This document shows, one piece after another, positions 9,310 through 18,371 of a DNA stretch of 64,000 nt. The notes beneath the pieces were generated by a model, which was not told the origin of the DNA, did not search any database, and saw only the letters and a program-made list of their open reading frames with translations. The number at the start of each line of letters is the position of its first letter. Position 1 is the stretch's first letter. Both the position numbers and the translations under genes were made by a program. The DNA is from Natronomonas gomsonensis. Lineage in GTDB: Archaea > Halobacteriota > Halobacteria > Halobacteriales > Haloarculaceae. The stretch covers positions 1,922,001 through 1,986,000 of the forward strand of contig NZ_CP101323.1 in NCBI RefSeq assembly GCF_024300825.1. The letters are read 5' to 3'.

Positions 9310-10002
9310 ATGAGTGACCTCCCGGACGAGTTCAAGTGTACGATTACCAACTGGGAGTACATCTACGGGCTGTGCCGCGGTGTCTCGAATCAGGTGAAAG
9401 ACGCCGAGTTCGAACCGGACGTCGTCGTCGCACTCGCGCGGGGCGGCTGGTTCGCCGGCCGCTGTATCTGTGACTTCCTCGGCATGGACGACTTGACGAG
9501 CCTGAAGATGGAACACTACGTCGGCACCGGCGAGAAGGCGGAGGAACCGACCGTTCGCTACCCGATGCCGGAGGGCAGCGTCGAGGGCAAGAACGTCCTC
9601 GTCATCGACGACATCGCCGACACCGGCGGCTCAATCGAGCGGGCCCACGAGTACGTCACCGACCGCGGTGCCTCGGAAGTCCGAACCGCGACGCTGCAGT
9701 TGCTCCAGACCAGCGAGTTCGAACCCCAGTTCGTCGGCGAGCGCCTAGAGGAGTGGACGTGGGTCGTCTATCCGTGGAACTTCATCGAGGACATGATAGA
9801 CCTCATCGGCGGCGTCATGGAGAAAGCCGACGCCGACACGTTCACCCGGGGAGACATCCGACACTACCTCGCGGAGTATCACCGCGTCGAGCGCATCGGC
9901 ATGGAAATCGCCCAACCGAACCGCCTCGACGAGGTTCTCGAAGAGATGGTCCGCCGGGACGCCGCCGAACGGGTCGGCGAGGACCGCTGGCGACTGGCCT
10001 GA
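9310..10002 (+). CDS. Phosphoribosyltransferase (purine salvage type)
   Basis: 230 residues with a type I PRTase core. VLVIDDIADTGGS is the PRPP-binding loop, and VVVALARGGWFAGRCICDFLG is the beta-alpha unit at the N-terminus. About 75 C-terminal residues (DADTFTRGDIRHYLAEYHRVERI…) form an extra helical domain that looks like a small winged-helix unit. Probably a hypoxanthine/xanthine-type enzyme; the exact base cannot be read from the sequence. Its stop codon is one base from the GTG of the next gene, so they form an operon. Confidence 0.88.
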   Translation: MSDLPDEFKCTITNWEYIYGLCRGVSNQVKDAEFEPDVVVALARGGWFAGRCICDFLGMDDLTSLKMEHYVGTGEKAEEPTVRYPMPEGSVEGKNVLVIDDIADTGGSIERAHEYVTDRGASEVRTATLQLLQTSEFEPQFVGERLEEWTWVVYPWNFIEDMIDLIGGVMEKADADTFTRGDIRHYLAEYHRVERIGMEIAQPNRLDEVLEEMVRRDAAERVGEDRWRLA

Positions 10003-10003
10003 C

Positions 10004-10597
10004 GTGTCCGACTCGCTGGAAGCCCTCGTCGAGGCCTACGCCCTGAAAGACGAGACCCGAACCGGCTGGCAACTCCGCGGCATCGAGGCCCCCGAGTCGG
10101 TCGCGGCCCACACGTGGGGCGTCGCGCTGCTCGTCGCCCGCTTCTGTCCGCCCGAGGTGGACCGCGAGCGGGCGCTGACAATGGCCGCCGTCCACGACGT
10201 GGCCGAAGCCGAAACCGGCGACATCGCCACCCGCGCCGAGGCCGGTGCCCAATCCGTCGACGCCGAGGAGAAGGAGCGCCGTGAACGCGAGGCGATGGCC
10301 GGCCCGCTCGCGGCGCTCGGCGAGGAGATACACGAAACCTGGGAGGAGTACGAGGCCCGGGACACCGCCGAAGCCCGGTTCGTCAAGGACATGGACATCC
10401 TCGACACCTGTCTGCAGGCACTCGTTTACGAACGAAACCAGCGTTACGACCCCGACGCCGACAATCCTCACTTCGAGGAGTTCGACGACCTCGACGAGTT
10501 CTTCGCCACCGGCGAACCACGGCTGTCGACGGCTCGCGGCCGTGAACTGTTCGAGTCGGTTCGCGAGCGCTACGAGACCACAAAGCGGAACCGATGA
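10004..10597 (+). CDS. HD-domain 5'-nucleotidase (YfbR-like)
   Basis: 197 residues from GTG 10004. Metal-binding residues are visible in order: AAHTWGVALLV (His), AAVHDVAEAETGD (HD), and a late Asp in VKDMDILDTCLQAL. This is the arrangement of YfbR/HDDC2 phosphohydrolases, which dephosphorylate (deoxy)nucleoside monophosphates. Tight coupling to the upstream PRTase and proximity to MTA phosphorylase support a nucleotide salvage role. Confidence 0.87.
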   Translation: MSDSLEALVEAYALKDETRTGWQLRGIEAPESVAAHTWGVALLVARFCPPEVDRERALTMAAVHDVAEAETGDIATRAEAGAQSVDAEEKERREREAMAGPLAALGEEIHETWEEYEARDTAEARFVKDMDILDTCLQALVYERNQRYDPDADNPHFEEFDDLDEFFATGEPRLSTARGRELFESVRERYETTKRNR

Positions 10598-10712
10598 GCG
10601 TGGATGCGCCCTCGACGAGATACCGGCACGTGAGTATCGCTCGGAGGCGTCCCCCGGTCGGAAGCCAGCGGCGGGACATACACCGAAGTACCACCCGCTC
10701 GAAACGCCGTCC

Positions 10713-11558
10713 ATGCTCGGCATCATCGGTGGCAGCGGCATCTACGAGTCGCTCGGCTTCGAGAACACCTACGAAGAGCGCGCCAAGACGCCGTTCGGGC
10801 CACCCAGCGCGCCGCTGGAGGTGGGCGAGGTCGACGGGCAGGAGGTCGCCTTCCTCCCGCGACACGGCCGGAACCACCAGTACGACCCGACGAACGTCCC
10901 GTATCGGGCGAACATCCACGCGCTGAAGCAGGCCGGCGTCGACCACGTCGTCGCCACGAACGCCGTCGGCAGCCTCCGGGAGTCGCTTTCCCCGCGGACG
11001 CTCGTCGTCCCCGATCAACTGTTCGACCGGACCCGCGACCGACCGCGGTCGTTCTTCGGCGACGGCGTCGTCGCCCACGTCTCGATGGCCGATCCGTACT
11101 GTCCGCACCTCTCCGAAGCGCTAGTCGAGGCGTCGGACGCCACCGACGCGGAGGTCGAAGACGGCGGCACCTACGTCTGTATCGAGGGACCGCAGTTCTC
11201 CACGCGGGCCGAAAGCGAGTTCTACCGCGAACGCGGCTTCGACCTCATCGGAATGACGACCGTGCCGGAGGCCCACCTCGCACGCGAAGCCGAACTGTGT
11301 TACGCCGCCGTCACCGGCATCACCGACTACGACGTGTGGCACGACGAAGAGGAGGTCTCACTGGAGACGGTACTCGGTCACGCTGCGGCCAACGAGGAGT
11401 CGATGAGCGACCTCTTGGACGCCGTCGTCGGGGCGGTCGACAGCGACTGTGACTGCGACTGTCGGTCGGCGCTGGACGGCGCTATCAACACCCCGGCCGA
11501 GGCTATCGGCCACGAAAACCGCGAGCAACTGAAACTCCTTCTCGGCGATTATCGCTGA
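10713..11558 (+). CDS. mtnP: S-methyl-5'-thioadenosine phosphorylase
   Basis: 281 residues from ATG 10713 (MLGIIGGSGIYESLG, the phosphate-binding loop). Further family motifs are VAFLPRHGRNHQYDPTNVPYRANI, TNAVGSLRE, CIEGPQFSTRAES and GMTTVPEAHLAREAELCYA. It phosphorolyses 5'-methylthioadenosine to adenine and methylthioribose-1-phosphate, recycling the by-product of polyamine and SAM chemistry. Near the C-terminus SDCDCDCRSAL has three alternating cysteines; archaeal MTAP II enzymes are known to use C-terminal CxC disulfides for stability. A longer upstream frame exists but lacks family similarity. Confidence 0.93.
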   Translation: MLGIIGGSGIYESLGFENTYEERAKTPFGPPSAPLEVGEVDGQEVAFLPRHGRNHQYDPTNVPYRANIHALKQAGVDHVVATNAVGSLRESLSPRTLVVPDQLFDRTRDRPRSFFGDGVVAHVSMADPYCPHLSEALVEASDATDAEVEDGGTYVCIEGPQFSTRAESEFYRERGFDLIGMTTVPEAHLAREAELCYAAVTGITDYDVWHDEEEVSLETVLGHAAANEESMSDLLDAVVGAVDSDCDCDCRSALDGAINTPAEAIGHENREQLKLLLGDYR

Positions 11559-11659
11559 CGGCCATCCTCACGGACGTACGTCAGCGCCGTCACGACGTCG
11601 TCGGGGTCGACCCGACCGCGAGTCTCCTCCAGTCGTTCTCTGATTCGGGTTGGTGTCAT
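11549..11659 (-). CDS. Putative 36-residue protein
   Basis: ATG 11659 to TAA 11549 encodes MTPTRIRERLEETRGRV followed by DPDDVVTALTYVREDGRQR. It overlaps the 3' end of mtnP tail to tail by 10 bases. The sequence is helical, charged and haloarchaeal in codon use, and an AT-rich tttatgtg element about 30 bases upstream could serve as a TATA box. No family was recognised. It could be a small regulatory or structural protein, or chance. Confidence 0.45.
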   Translation of the reverse strand: MTPTRIRERLEETRGRVDPDDVVTALTYVREDGRQR

Positions 11660-11738
11660 GTGTGATATTCTCTACCACATTCCAACACATAAACGTACCG
11701 GCAAACGTTGCAGGGGTTTTTCGAAAGGGGTTCGGTTG

Positions 11739-12824
11739 TCAGTCGTCGGCGGGAGCGGCCTCTTCGGCGGGAACGGCGGCGGGGTCCTGCACCCACAAAT
11801 CGCCGAACAGTTCGTCCTGCTGGAGACGAACCTGCCCGCGGTGGGCGAGAAACAGCAATCCGAGGAACGTGTTGACCTGGGAGCCGCCGGCCTCCCGGAC
11901 TTCCGCGAACAGCACCTCCTCGCGTCCCTGGTCGTAGTGGCCCTGTAGTTCGACGTACACATCGTTGATGATGTCCTCCATGTGTTCGTCGTGGGCCGTC
12001 CCGGTCACGTCGTCGGCCGTCGGTTCGTCGTCCATCCGAAGGTCGTCAGCGCCGTGGTAATCCAGCGTCTGAGTCCCGCGCGAAAAGCCCGACGGCGACT
12101 CGGAGGTGTCGTACGTTCTCGACTCCTTCCACCACGTCTCCCGTTCGTGCTCCCGGAGGTCACGCACCAACTCGTCGAGCGTTTGGGGCATCCCTCGGGC
12201 CCGCTTCCGCTCGATGCGGCGGTCCATCTCGGCTTCCAACTGCTCGAAGGGGTCGACGGCGGGTCCGCCCTCCTCCGGAGGGGCCGTCTCCCAGGGCTCT
12301 TCGTCCCACTCGTCTTCGGGTTCGTCGTCGGTCCACATCGCGTCGCTTTTCATCCGCAACAGCACCGACGCGTAGAACAGCGCCCGCCCGCCGGTTCGTA
12401 AATCCGCCTCGTCGAGGCGGTCGAGGAACTTGTCGGTCACCGTCACCACGTCGATGTCCCACGGGTCGATTTCGCCGTCGTCGGCCAACTGGACGAGCAA
12501 CTCGACGGGTTCGACCTCGTCGTCGTCGGCTTCCCGCGGGTCCGAGACGTCGAACTCCGAGAGCACCGATTCGTCGTCTTCGGGTTCGTCGGTGGCTTCC
12601 GCGTCACCGTTCGCTTCGACGCCGTCTGCCTCCCGCTTTCGCTTCTCCTCGTCGTGGCCCGCGATGTTCAGCGGAATCTCCTCGGCCGCGCCGCCGTCGG
12701 TTCGCGTTTCCCGAGAATCTCTCTCTGGTCGATTCTCGCTATCTCGCGGGTCGCTTCGCTTGCGACTCCGTTCGTCGCCGCTCGATTTCTCCGAGGACTC
12801 CCTGCGGTCGTCCTCGCTAGTCAT
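11739..12824 (-). CDS. scpA: Segregation and condensation protein A
   Basis: Kleisin partner of SMC. The first 110 residues are a highly acidic low-complexity tail. The kleisin core starts at about residue 105 (VEPVELLVQLADDGEIDPWDIDVVTVTDKFL), the classic ScpA N-terminal helix pair that binds the SMC neck. FYASVLLRMKSDAMW follows, and the C-terminal winged helix (VLFAEVREAGGSQVNTFLGLLFLAHRGQVRLQQ) binds the SMC head. The start overlaps the smc stop by 8 bases, so the two are translationally linked. No ScpB gene is seen in the window. Confidence 0.93.
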   Translation of the reverse strand: MTSEDDRRESSEKSSGDERSRKRSDPRDSENRPERDSRETRTDGGAAEEIPLNIAGHDEEKRKREADGVEANGDAEATDEPEDDESVLSEFDVSDPREADDDEVEPVELLVQLADDGEIDPWDIDVVTVTDKFLDRLDEADLRTGGRALFYASVLLRMKSDAMWTDDEPEDEWDEEPWETAPPEEGGPAVDPFEQLEAEMDRRIERKRARGMPQTLDELVRDLREHERETWWKESRTYDTSESPSGFSRGTQTLDYHGADDLRMDDEPTADDVTGTAHDEHMEDIINDVYVELQGHYDQGREEVLFAEVREAGGSQVNTFLGLLFLAHRGQVRLQQDELFGDLWVQDPAAVPAEEAAPADD

Positions 12825-15800
12825 CCGCCGGCACCTCCCCCGACGACAGGTCGATACCCGTCACCGCCGAGACGTTCTCGTCTTGCATCATCACGCCGAT
12901 TGCGCGCTCCGAGCGCTCCAGAAGCGCAGACCTGTGAGAGACGACGACGAACTGGGCGTCGCCCGCCAACTCCTCGACCATCTCGCCGACCATTTCGGCG
13001 TTGGCGGCATCGAGGAACGCGTCGACCTCGTCGAGCGCGTAGAACGGCGCGGGATTGTACCGCTGGATGGCGAAGATGAACGCCAGCGCAGTCAGCGATT
13101 TCTCGCCGCCCGACATCGCATCGAGCCGTTGGACCGGCTTGTCGCCCGGTTGGGCCTTCATCGTCAGTCCGCCCTCGAAGGGGTCCTCGGGGTCCTTCAA
13201 GACGAGTTCCCCGGACCCGCTGGAGAGTCGGGCGAAGATGTCCTCGAACTGCTCGTTGATGCCCTCGTAGGCCTCCATGAACGTCTCTTTCTTGCGCGCT
13301 TCGTAGGCGTCGATGCGCTCGCGGATGCCGTCGGCCTCCTCGACGAGGGTGTCGCGTTTCTCCTCCAAATCGTCGAGTTCCTCGGCCACGCGGTCGTACT
13401 CGTCGATGGCCTTCATGTTCACCGGCTCTAACGCCGTCATCTCGGCTTCGAGACGTGCGATTTCGGAGGTAACCGTCTCGTGGTCCGGAATCTCTTCGGG
13501 GTCGTACTCGCCGACTTGCGAACTCAACTCGTCGATTTCCCACTCGAGGCGCTCGAGTTTCTCCTCTATGTCCGCCAGTTTCGACTCGACGCGGGAGACC
13601 CGCTCTTTCTGTTCGTCACGGGCAGCCTTCGCGTCGGCGAGTTCGCCCTTCAGTTCCTCGCGTTCGCCCTTCAACTCCGAGAGTTCGTCTTCCAGTTCCG
13701 CGACGGCCTCCTCCTTTGCTTCGAGTTTCTCCTCCTCGTCGGCGATAGCCTCCTCCAACTCGACGACGCGGTCTTCGGCCTCTGCCTTCCGATTCTGGGA
13801 CGTCTCGATGTCGTCGTGGAGTTCCTCGATTGCCTCCTCGGCGTACTGCTTTTCGAGTTCGAGTTCGTTGAGGTCGCCGTCGAGATCGTCCATCCGGTCT
13901 TCGAGGTCGGAAATCTCCTCGCGGATTTCCTCCGCTTTGCTCGTCAACTCCGGGATGTCGGAGTCGGCGAGTTCCTGCTCTAACTCCTCTATTTCGGCCT
14001 CCAACCCTTCGATTTCCTCGTTTTTCGCCTCGATGTCGTCCTCGACGGCCGCCATCTCGGATTTCACGTCCTCGCGTTCGTCCTCGATGTCGGCGAGTTC
14101 GTCTTCGAGCCGCTCGATTTTCGACTCGACTGACTGCCGTTCGCTTTCGACTGACTCGATGTCGTTTTCGATGTCACGGACCGTCTCCGCGGCGTCGGAT
14201 TGGCGGTCGCGGGCGCCGTCGAGTCGTTCCTCCACGTCGCGAATGTCTTCACGAATCGACTGCTTTTCGTCCTCCAGTTGGGTGATACGTTCGGCGACCC
14301 GTTCGAGTTGGCCCTTTCCGCTCTTCGTAAAGGAGTACCGGGAGCCGGATTTCGACCCACCGGTCATCGCACCCGACTTCTCGACGAGGTCGCCGTCCAG
14401 CGTGACGAGTCGGAAATCGCCCATCAAATCGCGGGCGGTCTCCATGTCCTCGACGACGAGGGTGTCGCCGACGACGTAGGAGAACACCTCCGAATACGCC
14501 GAATCGAAGTCGATGAGGTTGTACGCGAAGTCGATGACGCCCGGCAGGTCGGGCGCCGACGGCAGCGACCGACTGTGCATCTCCGTCATCGGCAGGAACG
14601 TCGCTCGGCCGGCGTTTCTGGATTTGAGATGTTCGATACAGCGCTGGCCGATGCCGTCGTCGTCGACGACGACGTTCGCCAACCGCCCGCCAGCAGCGGT
14701 CTCACACGCCGTCGCGTACTCGGCGGAGACGCCGCCCAACTGCCCGACGGTGCCGTGGACGCCGTTCATCTCGGCGTTCAGAATCGTCGTCACCGCCCGT
14801 CCATACGAGGTGTCGCCGCTCTCGCCGGCGCGAGCCTCCAGTTCGGCGTACTCCTGCTGTTTCGCCGAAAGGTCGTCCTCGACGGATTCGAGGTCTTCCT
14901 GTAAGCCGCGCTTCTCCTCGCGGAGGTCCTCGACGACTTCCGTGATGGTTCCGCGGTTGGCTTCGGCTTTCTCCAGTTCGTTTTCGAGGTCCGAGAGTTC
15001 GGCGTCCAGCTCCGGGAGTCGGTCCTCGGCGGCCTCGATTTCCTCGCGCTTCTCGCGTTCCTCCTTCGAGCGCCGTCTGGATTCGTCGAGAAGGCGGTCC
15101 TGTTCTCGCTGGAGGTCGTTGCGCTCGTCTTTGGCCTCCTGTATCGCCTCGCGTTTGGCCTCCAAGGCGTCGCGAACCTCCTCGTACTCGGTGTCGACGG
15201 CCTCGATTTCGGCCTCGACGGCTTCGAGTTCGGACTCCTTCTCCTGTACGTCGGCCTTCAGCGAGGACTTCTCGACCTTCTTGTTTCGGATGTCGGCTTC
15301 GAGGTCCTCGATTTTCTCCTGTTTGCGGTCGACTTGGACGAACGCCTGTCGCCGCTTGGCTTCGCTGTCCTCGATACGCTCTTCTGCGGCCTCGACTTTG
15401 TCTTCGAGTCGCGCAACCTCGCCCTTTATCTCCTCGATTTCTCGCTTGATGGCGAGCTGTTCGTCCTCGCCTTTCCGTTCGATTTCGGCGTTGAGGTCCG
15501 CGAGGTCCTCCTCGAGGCGAGTGACTTTCCCCTGCCGTTCGTCGAGTTCGCGCTGGAGGTCTTCCAGTTCGGCCGCTTTCTCCTCGCGTTTCTCGGTCGC
15601 GGCTTCGAACTCCTCGCGTTTGTCCTCGAGTTCCGCGGCCTTCTGATACCCTTCGTACTCGGCTTTCTCGTCTTTGAGGTCCTTGTATTCGAGCGCCGTC
15701 TCCCGTTCGTCTTCGAGTTGGTCCAGCCGCGTCTCCTTTTCCTCGATGCGGAGTTCCGCCTCGTCGACGCGCTCTTGGACCGTCTCCAGTTCCTCGAAGG

Positions 15801-16395
15801 CGTCGGCCTTCTTGGCGTCGAACTCCGCGACGCCGGCGATTTCGTCGATGATTTCCCGACGGTTGCCGGCCGTCATCGTGATGATTTCGGTCACGTCCCC
15901 CTGCATCACGACGTTGTACCCTTCGGGGGTCACGCCCGCCTGTGCGAGCAAATCGCGGATGTCGGAGAGGTTCACCGACCGACCGTTGAGGTAGTAATAG
16001 GAGTAGTAGGTGTCCTCGTCGGTCTGTTTGACCCGTCGGCGAATCGAAATCTCCTCGACATCGCCGACCTTCTCCGAGCCGGCGGCGGAGACGACCTGGT
16101 CTCGGGAGAGCGTGCCGTCGGCGTTGTCGAGGATGACCTCGACGGCGGCCTCGCGCTCCCCGGCGAAGCCGTCGTCGGCGTCATCGTGACCCGGATTGTA
16201 GATGAGGTCTGTGAGTTTGTCCGCGCGGATGCCCGACGTGCGGGCCAATCCGAGCGCGAACAGAATCGAGTCGATGATGTTGGACTTTCCGGAGCCGTTC
16301 GGACCGCTAATCGTGGTGAAGTCCTCGTAAAACGGGATTCGCGTCTTACGGCCGAAGCTCTTGAAGTTGTCAAGGACGAGCTCTTTGATGTGCAT
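12817..16395 (-). CDS. smc: Chromosome segregation ATPase SMC
   Basis: 1192 residues. Walker A is GPNGSGKSN (31-39). The first coiled coil runs from about 170 to 500. The hinge, about 525-690, includes YGRAVTTILNAEMNGVHGTVGQLGG. The second coiled coil runs to about 1030, followed by the ABC signature SGGEKSL near 1091 and Walker B FYALDEVDAFLD near 1118. The Q-loop VVMQGDVTEII is at about 155. It condenses and resolves chromosomal DNA with ScpA, encoded immediately downstream. Full length for an archaeal SMC. Confidence 0.97.
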   Translation of the reverse strand: MHIKELVLDNFKSFGRKTRIPFYEDFTTISGPNGSGKSNIIDSILFALGLARTSGIRADKLTDLIYNPGHDDADDGFAGEREAAVEVILDNADGTLSRDQVVSAAGSEKVGDVEEISIRRRVKQTDEDTYYSYYYLNGRSVNLSDIRDLLAQAGVTPEGYNVVMQGDVTEIITMTAGNRREIIDEIAGVAEFDAKKADAFEELETVQERVDEAELRIEEKETRLDQLEDERETALEYKDLKDEKAEYEGYQKAAELEDKREEFEAATEKREEKAAELEDLQRELDERQGKVTRLEEDLADLNAEIERKGEDEQLAIKREIEEIKGEVARLEDKVEAAEERIEDSEAKRRQAFVQVDRKQEKIEDLEADIRNKKVEKSSLKADVQEKESELEAVEAEIEAVDTEYEEVRDALEAKREAIQEAKDERNDLQREQDRLLDESRRRSKEEREKREEIEAAEDRLPELDAELSDLENELEKAEANRGTITEVVEDLREEKRGLQEDLESVEDDLSAKQQEYAELEARAGESGDTSYGRAVTTILNAEMNGVHGTVGQLGGVSAEYATACETAAGGRLANVVVDDDGIGQRCIEHLKSRNAGRATFLPMTEMHSRSLPSAPDLPGVIDFAYNLIDFDSAYSEVFSYVVGDTLVVEDMETARDLMGDFRLVTLDGDLVEKSGAMTGGSKSGSRYSFTKSGKGQLERVAERITQLEDEKQSIREDIRDVEERLDGARDRQSDAAETVRDIENDIESVESERQSVESKIERLEDELADIEDEREDVKSEMAAVEDDIEAKNEEIEGLEAEIEELEQELADSDIPELTSKAEEIREEISDLEDRMDDLDGDLNELELEKQYAEEAIEELHDDIETSQNRKAEAEDRVVELEEAIADEEEKLEAKEEAVAELEDELSELKGEREELKGELADAKAARDEQKERVSRVESKLADIEEKLERLEWEIDELSSQVGEYDPEEIPDHETVTSEIARLEAEMTALEPVNMKAIDEYDRVAEELDDLEEKRDTLVEEADGIRERIDAYEARKKETFMEAYEGINEQFEDIFARLSSGSGELVLKDPEDPFEGGLTMKAQPGDKPVQRLDAMSGGEKSLTALAFIFAIQRYNPAPFYALDEVDAFLDAANAEMVGEMVEELAGDAQFVVVSHRSALLERSERAIGVMMQDENVSAVTGIDLSSGEVPADD

Positions 16396-16419
16396 GGGGG
16401 CGCTCGTGGCGTCCCCGAA

Positions 16420-16728
16420 TCAGGCGACGATGATGTCGTCGCCGGACTCGGAGTCCGCGTTGTCCTCCTCCTCGGCCTCCTCGCTTGTAACCTCGTCGGC
16501 CGACGCTTCCCCGTCGTCAGCCGATTCCTCGGTCTCCTGCTCGGGCGTCTGCTCCTGTGCTTCGGCACGGGTCATCCGACCCTCGAGCACGTCGTTTTCG
16601 ATGTTGACTTCGCTCTCGACGGCGTGGAGTCGCTCTTTGGTTTCGACCAACTCGTCGGTTAGCCCGTCGATGGTCGCTTCCAAATCACGCACCTTGGCCT
16701 CGAGTTCCTCCACTCGGTTCCCGGACAT
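16420..16728 (-). CDS. Small acidic coiled-coil protein upstream of smc
   Basis: 102 residues. Residues 1-50 form a heptad coiled coil (VEELEAKVRDLEATIDGLTDELVETKERL, shown only in part here as positions 6-34). The rest is a disordered Glu/Asp/Ser tail ending GDDIIVA. It matches the haloarchaeal small proteins found beside smc (DUF7518-like; family name from memory). It lies 24 bases upstream of smc on the same strand, so it probably shares the transcript and may act with condensin. No enzymatic motif. Confidence 0.8.
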   Translation of the reverse strand: MSGNRVEELEAKVRDLEATIDGLTDELVETKERLHAVESEVNIENDVLEGRMTRAEAQEQTPEQETEESADDGEASADEVTSEEAEEEDNADSESGDDIIVA

Positions 16729-16750
16729 ACCTCCATTGGGCGCCCCCGGA

Positions 16751-16760
16751 CGTATAAAGG
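16751..16760 (-). promoter_or_regulatory. TATA box of the coiled-coil–smc–scpA operon
   Basis: The minus strand reads cctttatacg, 23-32 bases upstream of ATG 16728. This is a good haloarchaeal TATA box placed for leaderless transcription. It lies in the 149-base divergent region shared with gatB. Confidence 0.55.
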
Positions 16761-16877
16761 TGCGTCAGACATTGACAACAGTTCTGATACGTCGCGCGGG
16801 CGGCCCACCTCCGCTCGGTAGTCTGCTTCCCGCATCCGTTCGTTAGCCTAATGCATCCCCGCGAGTACGTACACCCA

Positions 16878-18371
16878 ATGACCGCACAGACCGCCGAGCA
16901 ACGCCAACTCACGGCCGTCATCGGCCTTGAGGTTCACGTCCAACTCGAGACGGACACGAAGATTTTCTGTGGCTGTTCGACCGACGCCGCCGCCGACGAG
17001 GAGCCGAACACCCGGACCTGTCCCGTCTGTCTGGGACTGCCGGGGACGCTACCGGTGCTCAACGAGGGGGCCGTCGAGGCCGCCGTGAAGGTGGGGAAAG
17101 CACTCGATTCGGACATCCCCGAGGAGACCCGGTTCCACCGGAAGAACTACTACTACCCCGACTTGCCCAAGAACTTCCAGATAACGCAGTACGACGCGCC
17201 GGTGTGTGACGGCGGCGAACTCGAATTCTCCGTCGAAGGCGAGCGCCGGAGCGTCCGCATCGAACGCGCCCACCTCGAGGAGGACCCCGGAAGTCTCCAA
17301 CACGCCGGCGGGTCCATCGACACCGCCGAGTACACGCTCGTCGACTACAACCGCGCCGGGACGCCGCTGATGGAAATCGTCACCGCTCCCGACTTCCGCG
17401 GTGCCGAGGAGGCCCGGGCGTTCCTCGCGAAACTCACCGAGGTACTGGAGTATCTCGGCGTCTTCGACGCCACCCGGGACGGCAGTCTCCGCGTCGACGC
17501 CAACCTCTCTATCGTCGACGCGAGTGAGGTGGACGACGACGGCGCGATTTCGACCGACGTACTCGAATCGGCCAACCGCACCGAAGTCAAGAACATCTCC
17601 AGTCACAAGGGCGCCGAGAAGGCACTCGCCTACGAGGAGACCCGCCAGAAGAACGCCATCCAGCGCGGCCGCGAAATTCAACAGGAGACGCGTCACTGGG
17701 ACGAATCCCGAGGCATCACCGTCTCGATGCGCTCGAAGGAAGAGGAGAAGGATTACCGCTACTTCCAGGAGGCTGATTTGCCGCCGCTCCGCGTCTCCGA
17801 CTGGAAGGCGAAAATCGACATTCCTGAACTCCCGGACGCTCGCCGCGAGCGGTTCCAAACGGAGTACGGCCTCGATTCGGAGTCGGCCTCGAAACTCACC
17901 TCCACGAAACAGGTCGCGGACTTCTATGAGCGCATCGCCGAGACGTTCGACGCCGGACTGGCGGCGACGTGGGTCGCCGACAACCTCCTCGGCGAGTTGA
18001 ACTACCGCGACATGTCGATTACCGACATCGAGGGGCGTCTCGACGAGTTCGCGCGTCTCGTCGAGTTGGTCGGCGACGACGAAATCACGACGAAAAACGC
18101 CGAGGAAATCGTCCTCCGCCGGATGCTCGACGACGAACTCACGCCGGACGACATCGTCGAGGAGGAAGGCCTCGGAAAGACCGACGAAGGCGCCGTCGAG
18201 TCCGCTGTCGAGTCGGCCATCGAGGACAACCCCGACGCCGTCGAGGACTACCACGCCGGCGAGGACGGCGCGCTCAACTTCCTCGTCGGGCAGGTGATGC
18301 AGGAGACGGGCGGCAGCGCCGACCCCGGGACCGTCAACGAACTGCTTCGGGAGGCACTCGCTGAAAGCTGA
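16878..18371 (+). CDS. gatB: Asp-tRNA(Asn)/Glu-tRNA(Gln) amidotransferase subunit B
   Basis: 497 residues from ATG 16878 (MTAQTAEQRQLTAVIGLEVHVQL); an ATG at 16851 would add nine residues. Family signatures include TRTCPVCLGLPGTLPVLN (Cys-containing zinc region with CGC upstream), RKNYYYPDLPKNFQITQYD, LEEDPGSLQHAGG and DYNRAGTPLMEIVT. The C-terminal YqeY-like tRNA-tail domain ends NFLVGQVMQETGGSADPGTVNELL. It kinases and amidates mischarged tRNA together with GatA and GatC, which are not in the window. Its stop overlaps the ATG of the next gene (tgATGa). Confidence 0.97.
   Translation: MTAQTAEQRQLTAVIGLEVHVQLETDTKIFCGCSTDAAADEEPNTRTCPVCLGLPGTLPVLNEGAVEAAVKVGKALDSDIPEETRFHRKNYYYPDLPKNFQITQYDAPVCDGGELEFSVEGERRSVRIERAHLEEDPGSLQHAGGSIDTAEYTLVDYNRAGTPLMEIVTAPDFRGAEEARAFLAKLTEVLEYLGVFDATRDGSLRVDANLSIVDASEVDDDGAISTDVLESANRTEVKNISSHKGAEKALAYEETRQKNAIQRGREIQQETRHWDESRGITVSMRSKEEEKDYRYFQEADLPPLRVSDWKAKIDIPELPDARRERFQTEYGLDSESASKLTSTKQVADFYERIAETFDAGLAATWVADNLLGELNYRDMSITDIEGRLDEFARLVELVGDDEITTKNAEEIVLRRMLDDELTPDDIVEEEGLGKTDEGAVESAVESAIEDNPDAVEDYHAGEDGALNFLVGQVMQETGGSADPGTVNELLREALAES

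Noticed and set aside
13313-16662. Long Ser-rich and Leu/Phe-rich plus-strand ORFs opposite smc
   Set aside because: Serine- and phenylalanine-rich strings are the reverse complement of Glu/Lys-rich coiled-coil codons; not real proteins.
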